DNA of 64,000 nucleotides from Vitis vinifera. Lineage: Eukaryota; Streptophyta; Magnoliopsida; Vitales; Vitaceae. The stretch lies in the NCBI RefSeq assembly GCF_030704535.1, contig NC_081818.1, forward strand, positions 7,553,501 through 7,617,500, given 5' to 3'. Positions 45,287 through 57,961 of the stretch are shown here, piece by piece. Under the pieces are notes generated by a model that worked only from the letters and a program-made list of their open reading frames with translations, was not told the DNA's origin and made no database searches. Each line of letters begins with the position of its first letter. Positions within the stretch are counted from its first letter, which is position 1. The position numbers were made by a program, and so were the translations under genes.

Positions 45287-46639
45287 CAGTGAAATTGTAC
45301 TAAAAAAATTCATTACATAAAAACTTGCTCTTATACTAAAATGTTGATTACAATAGACACGATCAAAATGGTAATGAAGTACAATTCATCGACTATTTCA
45401 CTAACAAAAATGTATATCATCATATATGAAATTGGTGAACTTGCTATTACACTAAAATTCATTTTTTTTAGGGAGAACTGTGTTTTGGGCCCAACTGAGC
45501 CCAAAAATTAACATTTGGTCCATATATCATGCATATTTAAGCACAATACCCAAACAAAGTATGAAAATTAAGATGAAGGATATTATATTTCATTAATCCT
45601 TAAAATGCCCTTAACCCTTACATAGGCACAAGTGACTGTGAATTTCAAATTTTTTGTGTTTTTTTTCCCTTTTCTATTCCCTATTAAGTATTACTCATTT
45701 CTAATTTTTTTTTCTTTTTTTTCCAATCTATATTTCTATTTTATGTCAAATAAAAAATAATAATATTTTTTTGTTTTTCATTTTTAAAGATATTGAATCT
45801 TTTTGCTCTTATTATAAGCAATGATAAAAATTTTGGGATTTTTCATCCAAATATTTTTTATCTTTTTTTATTTATCTTTTAGTTTAATTTTCATTTTTTA
45901 TTTTAAATTTATATTACCCTTTCATTTATATTTTTCTCTTATTTTTAATTATTTTTTATATTTTCTAAATTAACCATATTTTAAAAAAATTTAAAATTAA
46001 TTATCACTTCACTTTATTATATATATCCTTTTAGCTTTTTAATTTTTAATATTTTTATTTTAAAATTTTTAAAAAGATAAATTTATTGAAAAAAATAACT
46101 AAGATATGAAGTTCTAAGATTATATTAATAATTTTTCTTATCTAGATAGACTAATGCAAAGTATTTTGACTCACAACAGGAAAATTGTCAATACAATTTT
46201 TTAGTTAAACTTTAGAAATTAAATTTCAAATAAAATATATTATATAAAATTTTATCTAAAAATTATTGAAAGTAGTATTTAATTTTTTTATTAACTTTCA
46301 AACTTATCTAATTTTTTACTTGAAAAGTAATAGAACATGTTTACAAAAAAAAAAATTAGTTTTCATTTTTTAAATAAATGAGTATAAATATATTAAAAGA
46401 ATTAAAGATAATCTTAGTAAAAAATTTGATAAATATGATTATAATTTTAAATATAGATTCATTTGGATAAAATTTTACAAAAAAAAAAGTAGTGGAAAGA
46501 AAGAACATTGCTAAAACTACAAAAACAAAATATGCAATTACAAAATTTTGATGATGAAATTTAAAAATAAAATTCGAAACAATTCTTGAGTGAGAGAATT
46601 TGAGTGGGGGAAAAATCTTTGAGTGGAAAAAAATGGGAA

Positions 46640-47845
46640 AGTTTTTCAAAATCACTTAAAATCCTTAACAAAAAGTAGTCTTGTACACCCTTGTATAATT
46701 AGTAAATTTGTCTTGTACAGTTAGTGTGATACCTTTGTACAATAACTCAAATTTCATACATCATCTCATAAATATCTGACAATAGATCGGTTAACCATGT
46801 TTGCATTGGTTTGATTTTAAAAAAGAAGAAAAATTGTTGTATAATTTTGTTTTACAATCATCATAGGTGAGATACCTATTCAAATGACCATATACAAGTT
46901 AGATAAAGTGCATGAGATGAATGTATGCTTAACCAATATGTGTAAAGAATGTCATTTATCATCAGTTAGGGGAAATAAACAAATAAATTTTTTAGAATCA
47001 CTTAAAATCTTTCACAAATAGTAGTCTTGTACACCCTTGTACAATTAGTATATTTGTCATGTACACTTAGTGTAAATACATTGTACAATGACTCAAATTC
47101 CATATACCCCCTACTCAATGTGTAACCATAGGTAGGTTAACCATGTTTTCATTGGTTTGTTTCAAAAAATAGTGGAAGATGGAAAAACAAAATTTTCTCT
47201 CAAACATCATTAGTGGGATAAGTATTTGAATTATTATGTGCAAGTTAAATAAAGTGCATAAGATGAGTATGTAATAGAGGAATGTGTACCTTAAGAGTGT
47301 GCAATCCTTATATGACAAGACAAAAAAAGAAAAGTTGTCCAAAATTGATTAAAATCCTTCACAAATGATAGCCTTGTATACCCCTTGTATAGTGAGAACA
47401 TTTGTTTTGTACAGTTAAAACATTTGTCTTGTCCAATTAAACATTTACCTTGTACAGTTAGTATAACACCCTTGTACAATGGTGCAAATTTCATCCATAT
47501 GCATACATTATGTGCCACATATGATGTGTGAACCATGTTTCCAATGGTTTGATTTAAAAAATGATATAAAACGTAAAAACAAAATTTTTCTCTAAACATC
47601 AGTATTAAGGTAAGTATTTAAATTGTTATATGCAAGTTAAATAAAGTACATGAAATAAAAGAATTTGTGGTAGGAGAACGTATAATCCTTAGATGACAAG
47701 AAAAAAAAAATTGTTCAAAATGTACAGTTTTATACACCCCTTGTGCAATTAGTGTAATAATCTTGTATAATGGTATAAATTTCATATATATGTATAAATT
47801 ATATTTACATAAGTGTGTAAACTATGTTCCCAATAGTTTGACATT
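46640..47845. repeat. Tandem array of a ~345-365-bp unit, about 3.5 copies
   Basis: Anchor phrase 'acttaaaatccttcacaaatagtagtcttgtacaccc' occurs at about 46653, 46999, 47347 and, shortened, 47712. Each unit contains several TTGTACA words ('cttgtacaattagta', 'cttgtacagttagtgt'), then 'aaccatgttt.cattggttt' and 'gtgcaagttaaataaagtgcatgagatgagt'. No coding frame. A lone copy lies at 41395-41890. Confidence 0.7.
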
Positions 47846-47929
47846 TAAAATAATTAAAACAAACAAAACATTATTTTATTTTATTTTCAATGCAAAATCT
47901 AATTAAAAATAAGACAAAGAAATTACTTA

Positions 47930-48200
47930 AAAACTATTATTTAAGCCAAGTTTATTTATTTATTTCCTTTTATTTTTGGAAATAAAGAAAAAAGAATAAA
48001 AAATTTATTTAACTATAAGAAATATAAATATAAGATCAGTTAGAAAATACCAAATTTATTTATTTATTTATTTATTTATTTATTTTATTTTTGGAATTAA
48101 ATAAAAAAAATAAAAAAATTTATTTAACCATAAAAAATATTGATATAAGATATGTTAAATAATAGAAATAACCTCAAATTTATTTACTTATTTCATTTTA
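47930..48200. repeat. Direct repeat with (TTTA)n microsatellite
   Basis: A ~115-bp phrase with 'tttttggaaataaagaaaaaagaataaaaaatttatttaac', 'ataagat..gtta' and 'caaatttatttatttatt' occurs about two and a half times, separated by a TTTA run at about 48053-48085. Confidence 0.55.
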
Positions 48201-48992
48201 TTTATTTAAATTAGAAACTAATTTATTTTAATAGATTAAAATATGCACAATTGATTTATTACTTTGTTAATTATGGATATATTAAAATTTTCTATTAGAC
48301 AAAAAATAAATAAAGAAAATAAAATTAAAAAGAGTAATAAATATATATAATTTAGTTATTTAATTGTTTTTCATGTAAAAGATAGTCCCACAAAAAACAC
48401 ATAATTGATCAATTTCTTTGTTTAATTGTAAACATACTATATTTTTTTTATTTTATTATTAAAATAACTAATGGAAAAAAATAAAAATAGATAATAAATG
48501 AAATTTAATTCTTTTTATTATTTTCATATAAAAAATAGTAGTAAACAAAGCTTTCAATTTTTATTTTTAAAAATAGTTTTCATTTTTTAATTAAATGTTT
48601 TTTCAAAAAGAAAATATAAAAAATATAAATCATATTACCATTTTTTTAGAAAGTATTTTTTAAAATAGTTTTTGAACATAATTTTTCTTTATTTATAATT
48701 TAAAATAGAAAATAATGTTGATTTTTAATTATTTATAAATTAAAAAATTAAAAAAAAATGAAAAATCCAAATTGTTAAAATATAATTATTATGGTTGTAT
48801 GAATAGTGGTGCAATAAAGATAAAAAAAACTTATGTGAAAGGTCATCGGGTAATTTAGTCCATCACTATTTTATATCCTTAAAAAGGTAATATATAAAAA
48901 TTTGAAAGATATATTGGTCTTTTAACATCTTATATCATTTCCATCAATTATGGAAGTTATATGGACCAAAACAGAATTCTCTCTTTTTTTTA

Positions 48993-49298
48993 TAATACAT
49001 TTCCAAATATGAAGATTGAAAGTCGCCTTATAAGTTAGGGGAAAAATAATTTTACCATATCAAAAAATATACATGTATGAATATTTTCCAGCTAGGAAAT
49101 ATTTGTGAATTAAGCTTGTTTCCTTATAATTTAGATGATTGATTATTTTTTGCAAGTAGAGATATTCTATGCTACAAATTAACTACTTCCTTTTTTCTAT
49201 TTCTAAGTAACTCTCCTACAATTTGTATATATTTAGTTTAATTCTATTGAAAAAAAAAACAATAATGGAGAAATTCTCCAAACCCCAAATAGTCAACA
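48993..49298 (+). mobile_element. Possible 5' LTR end of a Copia relic
   Basis: The sequence just before the primer-binding-like TGGTATCAAAA (from 49299) ends CAACA, as an LTR would. The left boundary was not found, so the assignment is tentative. Confidence 0.3.
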
Positions 49299-50185
49299 TG
49301 GTATCAAAAAAAGAAAACTAACACAATTGAGATTCATCTTCCCACCAAAGAGCCTTCATTGCTCAATTATAGCTAGACATTCATTATTTAGTTGTTAGCT
49401 TGCTCAATTTTCATTACTGAGTATAAATTTTGTTAATCCCAAATCAAACTTAATTATTGGTAACTCAACTTTCTTTCATAATCTTTTCAAACATGTCTAA
49501 AATCAATGATAATATATCGATAACCCATAATACAACTCCTTGAGACTATCAGAATGTCTCTACTTCCTTCAAACTTAATGGTGGAAATTATCCATAATGA
49601 CTCAATGAAAACATATATTAAAAGAGAGAGAAAGCCAAGTCATCTTCTTGGTTCTTTGATCGATGAGGATGATCTGAAATTTATCTCAATTCTTAGGTTA
49701 TGTCTTGGTTTATTGAACTCTATGCAACCAAAAAGAAATCGTACTTGTGTTTCCTCAAACCTACTCTAAGGTGTGGTATGTTACTTAGATGTATGGATTT
49801 AAAGACAAAAATCCATAATGCCAAAAAAGGTACCTTATCTATAACAAAGTATTGCAATTTTATAAAAGGATCACGATTTGAGTTGGATCATAGTCAAAGT
49901 TTTAAGGTGGAACGTAGTAAGAATGTAATAATATACCAACAGTTTTATAACATAGTATGTCTATTAGTTATCTCCAATATCTCATTGTTTTCAGAGAAAA
50001 TTTTCAAAACTACTTTATCTTTTGACATAGGGAAAGATTATTAGTTTGTAAATAAAAATCACGAAAAATGATTTTCTCTTGTCATAATAATTGTATTTGT
50101 ATGGTAAGTAAGAGTAACAAATTATGAAATTCTCATTGTCACTAACCCTGAATCAATTAATCATGTTTAAACTCTAGAGAAGAAA
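49299..50185 (+). pseudogene. Copia gag relic (UBN2-type)
   Basis: A primer-site-like TGGTATCA is followed by a gag start at 49493 (MSKINDNISITHNTTP, then a stop, then DYQNVSTSFKLNGGNYP). In the next frame MSWFIELYATKKKSYLCFL and DLKTKIHNAKKGTLSITKYC match the Copia gag region ('W..W..... IFL..A...W', 'EL...I...KQG..SVT.Y'). Several stops and frameshifts. No pol follows on this strand. Confidence 0.6.
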
Positions 50186-50329
50186 TTGCAATCAACCTCC
50201 AAAGTATCTTAAAAAGGATATATTGCTTTATCTTGAATCACTGAAAACCAAATCTCCATAAAACTATATCACTAACCGATTGGATTACAATAGCTATTCC
50301 TTCTAGCCTTTGTGAATATGTATGATAAA

Positions 50330-50600
50330 TTCTAAGACTATGTTTGATTTTAAAAAATTTGAAGGAACACACAATGGAAAGAAAATATAGAGGAAAAATA
50401 GACAAAAAGAAAATGTGAAACAAAATAAAAAATAGATTTAAAGTCAATAAATCATTTCACTTATTTTAAGCCTTTGATATAAAGATTTAATAATTTAAAA
50501 ATACACATATTTTTAATTAATTTTAATTAAATTTATTTTCTTTGATATTTTTTCATATTGCAGTCAAATATGAAAAAAATATTTTAATTATTCTTTTTCT
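50330..50600. mobile_element. AT-rich MITE, family member 3
   Basis: Same phrase order as 38345 and 42235: ATGTTTGATTTT, 'gaaagaaaatatagaggaaaaatag', 'taatttaaaaatacacatatttttaattaattttaatt', 'tattgcagtcaaatatg'. Confidence 0.5.
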
Positions 50601-50863
50601 TTTCTTAGTTTAAAATATTGGAAATTTGCCAAGGGGGACTTATTGGAAAAAAAAATTCAAAGCCATAACATTTTCAGTTTGAGCACTGGAAACAAAACTA
50701 GAGATTGAAAATTAGCCAACTACAAATGACACTTCGAAACAAAATTTAATTGAATTTTTTTTTTTTTTTTGGAATTCACTTTATTCAATTACATGAAACT
50801 TACTAGATTTGATTTATTAGGTATTGTGGCCGATGAAAGCGGATAAGAGAACCTAAGTAACAT

Positions 50864-51115
50864 TAAGAGTCTGTTTGATAATGATTCTAGAAAGCGTTTT
50901 TAGTTTAAAAAGTATTTTATTTAAAAAAAAATGAAGCGTTTAGACAAATTTAGGAAATATTTTTAAAATATATAAAAAACCATTTACAATATTGGAAAAT
51001 CATTTGTAGTGGTTTTTGGATAAAATACTTTATAGGTGATTCTCCTTAAAACACTTTTAGAAAAAAAAATTTATTAAAAATACTTTAAATAGAAACACTA
51101 CCAAACATACTCTAA
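50864..51115. mobile_element. Fold-back MITE of the 'gtttgatagtgattctag' family
   Basis: CTGTTTGATAATGATTCTAG at the left faces the complement of AAACACTACCAAACATACTC at the right. A second inner pair (GGAAATATTTTTAAAATA) suggests rearrangement. No coding frame. Confidence 0.45.
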
Positions 51116-51549
51116 GAATAGTGGATTATTGTCACAAAGTAAGACAAGATTATGTGGTGGTTGATGGAAGAATTATGCCAAAGGCCACTATATAAACTAA
51201 CAAATGGCTATTATCTCTAGGATCATGCATCTATTATTAAGAGATTTTGTACTTAAATCAAAAGGGGGCTACTTAATTTTTTTTTTCATTCATATATAAA
51301 TTTTTTATTATTTGACTATTTATAATAAAATTTGGTGGAACCATTAACCATCTCTAAAACATTAGAAAGTTTTCTTAGGAAGAAAAATAGTTTTCTTTGT
51401 TAAATTAAAATTAGAATAATATATGGAATAAATAGATGTTGCTGCCTTAAAAAATTATTATTATTTTTATTCTTATTTTATATAATTAAATTAAGATACT
51501 TATAAACTAATAATTTGAAAAAGAGATCTCATGGTACTAAATCTCATAT
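51116..51549. other. AT-rich spacer between Copia relics
   Basis: Nothing recognised. Confidence 0.4.
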
Positions 51550-54173
51550 AAAACTTGTTTTTTATGTTAGAATTATCGTGAAGCTTGCTTGAGGCCATAA
51601 AGGGGGTTTTTTAAGTTTGCAAACCATATTTTTAGTTTTTGATTTCCTAAAACCTAGTGGAAGTTGCATATATACCTCTTCATCTAAGTCTCCATAAAAA
51701 ATTGTTGATATCAAGTTGGCGAGCATGCCAATTTTGATTTGCAACAATAGCAAGTAAGCAACACATGGTTGTGAGGTTAGTTACTAATGCAAAAGTCTCT
51801 TGGTAATCAATTCCTTCTTGTTGATTATAGCCCTTAGCTATTAAGCGAGCCTTGTAATGTTCAATACTACCATCTAGATTATGCTTAACTTTTAAACCCA
51901 CTTGTATCCTATTGACTTTTTATTTTGAAGCATAGGTGTAAGAGTTCATGTTCGATTCTCCTTCAATGCTTTAATTTTTTCTATCATTCTTGTCTCTAGT
52001 TTGCATCAAGCATTCTCTATTGAAAATCTTTTGGTTTTGAAATATGGAAGATTGATACTAGAAAAGAATGATGAGATAGAGAAAAAAATTTAATAAGACA
52101 AATATTTATTCAAATGATGAAAGGTAATTACAAGACATGAAGAAGACAACCTTTGAGAGGGTGGATCATAGGTGGCCATCCTACAATAATAAGCAGTAAG
52201 ATAAGATGGAGGAGGACAAGACTCACAGGTTTGATTAATAAATTTTCTATTTTGAGGATGATGTTCTTGAAAAACAAGTGTCTATAGGGGGTGATATCGA
52301 AAAGAGTGGATCAATGGCTTCATTATTTTCATGTTTATTACCTTCACAAGTAGTATCAACCTTTATGTCAATGAGTTGATCTTGTTCAACAATGGGATAT
52401 GGTTGGACATGTTGATTAGAAGATAAGTGCATAGGTTTTCCAAAGGGAAAATGGTCTCATGAAATTAGACTTCTCTAGAAACAAAAAAAAAAAAAATTAG
52501 TATTGAGAACATAAAACTTGTATCCCTTTTGAGCATTTGGGTAGCCAAAAAAAATACAATGCATGTGATGCCTAGTGTTGAATTTTGTTTTTGATGTACT
52601 TATGTTGGTAGCATAACACAAGCAATAAAAAAAATTTAGATGTGAATAGGAGGGAATGAATCTAAAAAAACAATTCATAAGGTATTTTGCTTGAAAGTAC
52701 AAAGTTTGATTTATGAGATAGGTTGCACTCAACACACTCACCCCAAAAAAAAATTAGAAGACTTTCTTGAAAATATAAGGCTCGAGAAATAGTAAGTGTC
52801 CATGTTTGCTTTTTACAACTATATTCTACTGTGAAGTGTCAACACAACTTATTTGGTGAATAATATCCTTGGTTTAATAAAATTCTTACATGTCAAAATC
52901 CAACTAATTTTCAAAACGAATAATTTTAATTATTTTGTTGAATTGAGTTTCAAGATAAAAATAAAAGGATTGCAGTAGGGATCGAGTCCAGTTTTACACT
53001 ACATAAAAACCCAATTACATTTCTTAAAATCATCCACAATTGTAAGAAAATAATGGGAGCCAGATAAAGAAGTAGAATGATATTTTCCCCTTATATTATA
53101 ATGAATTAAATCAAAAGGTTCAACAAAAATTTTATTTGCTCAAATGAAAAAGGGAGATGATTTTGCTTAGTAGGTGGACAAATTTCACCTACTAAGACAA
53201 TTATGACTAGGATATCCTAATCATAGGTGTCATACATTCGAAAATGAAGAAGGCATAGCTTGCAAACACTTTGGTGTTGGAAACTTGAAGATGAAGAGGT
53301 CATCATGTAATTTATTTGCTCCAATGTCTTATTCAAGAATCAGATTAACATTAAAATTAATTAAAAAAATTGCATCTTAGACCAAATTAAATTGAAATTT
53401 AGTTACAAAAAGGATATTATCCAAGACAATGCTTAGTGTTAACTTGACACTACTAATATAAGTAATAGGGGCTTTTGTTCCATTTTTAGTAATTTGACAA
53501 TTTCTAAACAAGAGGATGAGAGGTGGGAAAGAAAAGAAGAGGATAGCATACGATCATTAGCTCTAGAATCAATGATCCAAGAAGTTGAATGAGAAGAAAA
53601 GTTTGCTTTATGTGTAATGCCTATCAAGTTTCTTTATAAAGGGAGATTGCTTATAAGATTTGATCTTGGTTGAGCATTGATCTAGGCCATAATTCGCTAA
53701 TTAAGCATAAAAGGAAAAATTTGTGGGGCGATGAAACAATAGAAACTTAATTGGAAAATGCTTAAGAAGAAAAGAATTGATTTGGTCCTTCTATAGGTTG
53801 TGGTTTGGAAGATATCCATGTAGTTTGTAACATTTTTCTTTAGGCCCATCCTTTGTAGATGAATTTTGAGTTGTTAGGACTCAACTTTGAAAATTTACTT
53901 GTGGGATTATTATTTTTACAACTAATGCAATAGAATCTTGTAAAGATTGTGAACTTGCAATCCCACGTCATCTTCCTTCTTTCAACAGTAGAGAAAAAAA
54001 CCTTACCCACTATTGGAATTGGATTTATTAATAAGATATGACCATGTACAACTATATAAGTCTCATTCAAACACAGTAGAAGTTGCATGGTGCAGTTTCC
54101 CTCCTTGTATGCCTCCAAGATTTTATTTGATTCACATGAGTAGGATTGAATTGGGGAGTAAAAGGTTTAATTA
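51550..54173 (-). pseudogene. Decayed Copia gag-pol, 3'-truncated
   Basis: Read on the - strand: gag tail (NETYIVVHGHILLINPIPIV, 54118-53990) and zinc-knuckle remnant KCYKLHGYLPN (near 53830); protease SWIIDSRANDRM (53580), with the DSGA box changed to DSRA; integrase tail (LSATYLINQT and FFGYPNAQKGYKFY, 52740-52490); reverse transcriptase start (HNLDGSIEHYKARLIAKGYN, then DLDEEVYMQLPLGF and MVCKLKKP, 51890-51590). It stops before the polymerase YVDD block. Many frameshifts and stops. The 5' end abuts the LTR-like repeat beginning at 54174. Confidence 0.7.
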
Positions 54174-55325
54174 TGTTGGAAACAAGATCACAATGATGTG
54201 AAATCCTGGGCTATTATATCTATCAATAATGGAAGTAAGAAAACTTAGATCGTCCAATCAATGCAAGGATCTAAAAAAAAACCTCAGGATCTTCCACTAG
54301 ATGGCTTGGTCTTTAATTCTTAATGCGTACATAGAGTGACTACACACCTTCAGAAGAGCGGGGGATAGGGGGGAGGCTAGGGTTTTTGGAAGACTACTAG
54401 TTTGAAAGTTAGAGTTTACCTAAAAGCCAAGGGGTTTATATAGACTCTTTTTTGAGCTTAAGTGAGTTTGGCCCAACTTAGACTTAAGTTACTTAATCCA
54501 GTTCACTGGATCCCAATTAATTAATTAATCCTAATATATTCCAATTAATTAATTAGTTTAATCCAAAAAAACTCAAAATAATTAATCATAAATTCTTGTA
54601 CAACCTTGCGTTTTTACAAAAACATCATTTTACATATAAATGATTAACTTTTCATAAAACCTCACGACTTTGTACCAATAGGATCGATAGCGCGATACTA
54701 ACTCTTTTAGAATCTAATTCTAAAGTTGACTCAATATTTTCTTAAAAATAGTTCATTCCACTTTGGTATCCTATGATGTTATATTGAAACAATTTAATCA
54801 ACTTTTTGGGTTTGTAACTTACTATCCAATACATGAAAGCTTTTCATAAATTAGTGTTCATAATCTAACAATGTGAAAACTATCAACTTCTCAATATTAC
54901 CTTTATCATCCTTAAGTTTTAGATCCTCCTATTATGTGATTACTCGACATGTTTTACCTCACAAAAAACATATATCAACTTCCATTAATGGAATTACCAT
55001 AACCATATATTTCATCATCACAAGTCTTCAATATCATCGAAAATGATACACTATCTCAAATCCATGAGATATCATGGTGCCTATCTTGACAATACTTGTT
55101 GTTACATACCTTAATTAATACTGATTTAATCCATATAATATATAACCACCTTAATATCTCAATCGTAAGTCAAAGTCACTAAAGACCTTAACACTATCTC
55201 ATTATTTTCTCAAGATTGAGAATTCAATAACATAGTAGTTTGACAAAATCATAACTATTTAATATCATGATTTTTTATAGATCCTATCCGATAGGTAACT
55301 ATATGCACTAATGTGTTTACCATAA
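54174..55325. mobile_element. LTR-like repeat related to the solo LTR at 226-1783, truncated on the right
   Basis: Begins TGTTGG next to the Copia gag relic. From about 54480 it follows the order of the solo LTR at 226-1783, including CCAATTAATTAATTAG, 'tgcgtttttac.aaaacat', AAGTTGACTCAATATT, 'agatcctcctattatgtgat', ATCACAAGTCTT, ACACTATCTCAAA and 'atgagatatcatggtgcctatcttgacaata'. The match ends near 55325 and no CCAACA terminus was found. Confidence 0.5.
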
Positions 55326-56312
55326 AAAAATCTATTTCGATAGAAGACTGAAGTTGGATGTCAAGATATATCAAACAATAGGAGAGTTTCTCTGTGATAT
55401 TTTGAAAATAAATAAGATCTTTGAATAAAGATGCAAAATCACAAACAAGTCACATCATAAGATTTGTATTTTAATTTCTTGAATTTTTTTCAAACCATTA
55501 ATGAACCAAAATTGGAAGGATGTTTCCATCATTTACTTGAAAGTACCTTCCACAAATAGTATATTAAATCTTCAAATATAAATTTATTATTTATAGGTGA
55601 TGATGTTGAGTTAAAAGAACCACTATACTATTTTTTTTTTTTTTGTGAATTAAAAAAAAATACTATGACAAACACTTTGAGGAGATGTTTTTGCACAAAA
55701 CAAATTTAATATGGAATGTACAATATTGTTATATAACATATGACAAACACTTCATTTGATTTTTCTCTTTTGTATTAGTCATTTTTAATAAAGATGGATA
55801 TAAATTTCTTACCATGTACATAATGGTTTTTTAATTAACTCCGATATCTCATTTGTTGTCTTCCTTATATTTAACATTATTTTGTTGTAAAAAACTCATG
55901 CAACATAAACCCTTATGTCCAACTTCTCATGAAAATTGTATTTTTAATGAAATATTTTGGTGTGGTTAACATGATAGTACCCCAAGCTACCTATAATCTC
56001 TAGTTAAATACCATTGAAAATGTCATTAATGGATCACAAATATCCCATTTACATTTCTTACCCTCGAAATGAAAACAATGTGAAGAAGTTGTTTACAATC
56101 AATATACCCTATAAATTATATTCAATTGCACATCATCCTCAAATTCAAAGTAACTATTTCTAATTTTTGACGAGCTCGATGAAGCTAGAGTAAAGTATAA
56201 AACAATTGAAACTAAATGCATACATTAATCATTCCATTCTTGATACTTTTTAGAGTCACTAGTCGGAGGCATCCTTGCGTCAATGTAACCGAAGGTATAA
56301 TTATATCCTATA
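55326..56312. other. AT-rich intergenic DNA
   Basis: No gene or defined repeat is visible. A T-run lies at about 55630. Confidence 0.35.
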
Positions 56313-56441
56313 TTTAGAGCATGTTTGGTAGTAATTCTAGGAAACGCTTTTAATATTTTTAATACTTGAAAATCTTCATCATTCAAGTATTATAAATATT
56401 AGACACATTTTCTAGAATTACTCTCAAACGCACTCTTAGTC
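56313..56441. mobile_element. Well-preserved fold-back MITE (about 129 bp)
   Basis: GTTTGGTAGTAATTCTAGGA and the complement of TTTCTAGAATTACTCTCAAA form the outer arms. 'ttaatacttgaa' and 'ttcaagtatta' form the inner arms around a short loop. This is the best copy of the family also present at 9568-9806 and 50864-51115. Confidence 0.65.
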
Positions 56442-56803
56442 AACTCCAATATCTCATGGTGTTAAGAAATCAAGCTTCTTGTGAGTATGAAAATTGAATC
56501 AAGGGCTATGAGTACGGATACAGACCTCCATAACTAGGCTTAGAAATGGACCTGCGGCTAAAGAAGATGCCTTCAATGGCCTAATTGAACCAATTATACT
56601 CAAAATTGGCACATGCCTTCAACGACAATAATTAAAACAAATATTAAGAGAGAAAGACAAAGGGTTTTGAATCAAATACATGCTTCACCAAATGAAAATG
56701 GCTTAAAGCAATAATTAATACAAAGATCTAACAAACCATTTTCTTTCATTTCTTCTCTCTACACACCCCTCTTTCACTCTTCAGTTTAACTTTGTCCTTT
56801 CGC
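56442..56803. other. 3' flank of PsbW
   Basis: Includes the probable 3' UTR of the PsbW gene (- strand) next to 56803. No other feature. Confidence 0.4.
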
Positions 56804-57292
56804 TCACAGGGACAGCCCAGACTCGTCATCCTCCTCGAGGGTGGCAGTGTAGGTAAAGTAGAGAGCCCAGATCAAACCAAACACACCGAAAAGTATCCAC
56901 CCAAGAAGGTTATTGCTCAACCCAAAGGGCAGCCCTGTCCCCTCCGTGCTCAGTCTCTCATCCACCAGTGCCATTGCTGGCCCTGCCGACGCTGCCACCG
57001 CAGCAGCAGCTGCCATCAACGACGCCCCCATGCTGATGCTTGACCCCATGTCGCTTCCACAGGGCTTCTCCTCAGACATGCACCGCACTCGTCCCTTCTT
57101 CGCCATGGCTGGCAGGCCTACAACCCAGAAAAGAAAATGTCCATGTAAGATGGATGGATCAAGCGAAACAAGAAGAGAATTTCATTCAAAAACCTTACCA
57201 AGGACGGGTGATGAAATCCCATTCAATCCTTTACTCGCTACACTGGCACGCACAAGCGATGTAGCTGGGTTGCTGGCTGTAATGGTGGCCAT
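56804..57292 (-). CDS. PsbW: Photosystem II reaction centre protein W, chloroplast precursor, two exons, 135 aa
   Basis: Nuclear gene for a small single-pass thylakoid protein that stabilises photosystem II dimers and PSII-LHCII supercomplexes. On the - strand exon 1 is 57292-57199 and exon 2 is 57117-56804 (TAG acceptor, GTAAGG donor; 408 bp, in frame). It starts [20 protein letters not shown], a Ser/Thr-rich stromal transit peptide. A second, thylakoid-targeting part follows: a run of small hydrophobic residues ([13 protein letters not shown]) ending AMA, with cleavage expected before LVDER. The mature 54 residues read [20 protein letters not shown], then the membrane helix ([18 protein letters not shown]), then an acidic stromal tail ending [10 protein letters not shown], all diagnostic of PsbW. 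The GC content is visibly higher than the surroundings. Confidence 0.95.
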
Positions 57293-57350
57293 TTTTCTGC
57301 AGTCTGAGAAATATGGATCAAGTATGCAAGAGTAGGAGTTAGGAGAAGAT

Positions 57351-57355
57351 TTATC
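57351..57355 (-). promoter_or_regulatory. GATAA (I-box-like) motif upstream of PsbW
   Basis: GATAA on the - strand about 60 bp upstream of the start codon. I-box motifs are common in light-regulated genes, but a 5-bp match is weak evidence. Confidence 0.25.
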
Positions 57356-57961
57356 ACATCAAATGGGTGGGGGAATTGGAGAATTAATATCATCGGCATA
57401 CAGTTTGGTGCACCACAGAATGTGGATAGATAGATGGACAGACATTTCATATCCTAAATCTTCAGGTGACCAATCGGTGCCCGCCATGTGTGTCTTTACA
57501 TAGCTTGTGGGTTACCAAAACATATGTTCTGTTTGGACACAAGAGACCTGGTTTCAACAAATATGGCCTGCCTTGGGCCACTCTAGTAATAATTAACAAA
57601 TGGCCTTAGGGAAGCCCAAAGGAATGAGCCCTCTCTCTCTCTCCCCTCTCAAGCCCTATGGCCCATGTCAATGAGGAAATAGTTTATATGTGTCAGTAGA
57701 TGGGCTAACTAGACCAATATTTTTATTATTTACTGTAGGATACTATATAAAATAGTAGTAATTTTAATATAAAATTTAAGGCTTACATTGAAAATTTAAT
57801 GATTTATATTAGAAAATTGAGGTATCAAAAATCTTTAATTGTCTTAAATTTAAAATTTTAAAAATAATTTTTAAAGACATAAGATAAATATATATTTAAA
57901 GAAAATTCACTTTTATAATAAATTTCTATTTTAAAAAAATACATAAAATATATTCAAACTA
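57356..57961. other. Upstream flank of PsbW
   Basis: Contains a short CT run (about 57628-57645) and, beyond 57720, AT-rich DNA. No other gene is recognised. Confidence 0.4.

Larger units (their letters stand above)
45471..48983. mobile_element. Non-autonomous TIR element, Mutator-like (3.5 kb), carrying a tandem array
   Basis: The left end GGGAGAACTGTGTTTTGG pairs with the complement of the right end GAGAGAATTCTGTTTTGG (about 14 of 18). TTTTTTTTA flanks both sides (45462-45470 and 48984-48992), a 9-bp duplication as in Mutator-like elements, although the T-run makes it weaker evidence. No transposase frame. The interior has long AT-rich parts, a ~345-bp tandem array (46.64-47.84 kb) and a direct repeat with an ATTT microsatellite (47.93-48.20 kb). 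Confidence 0.5.
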
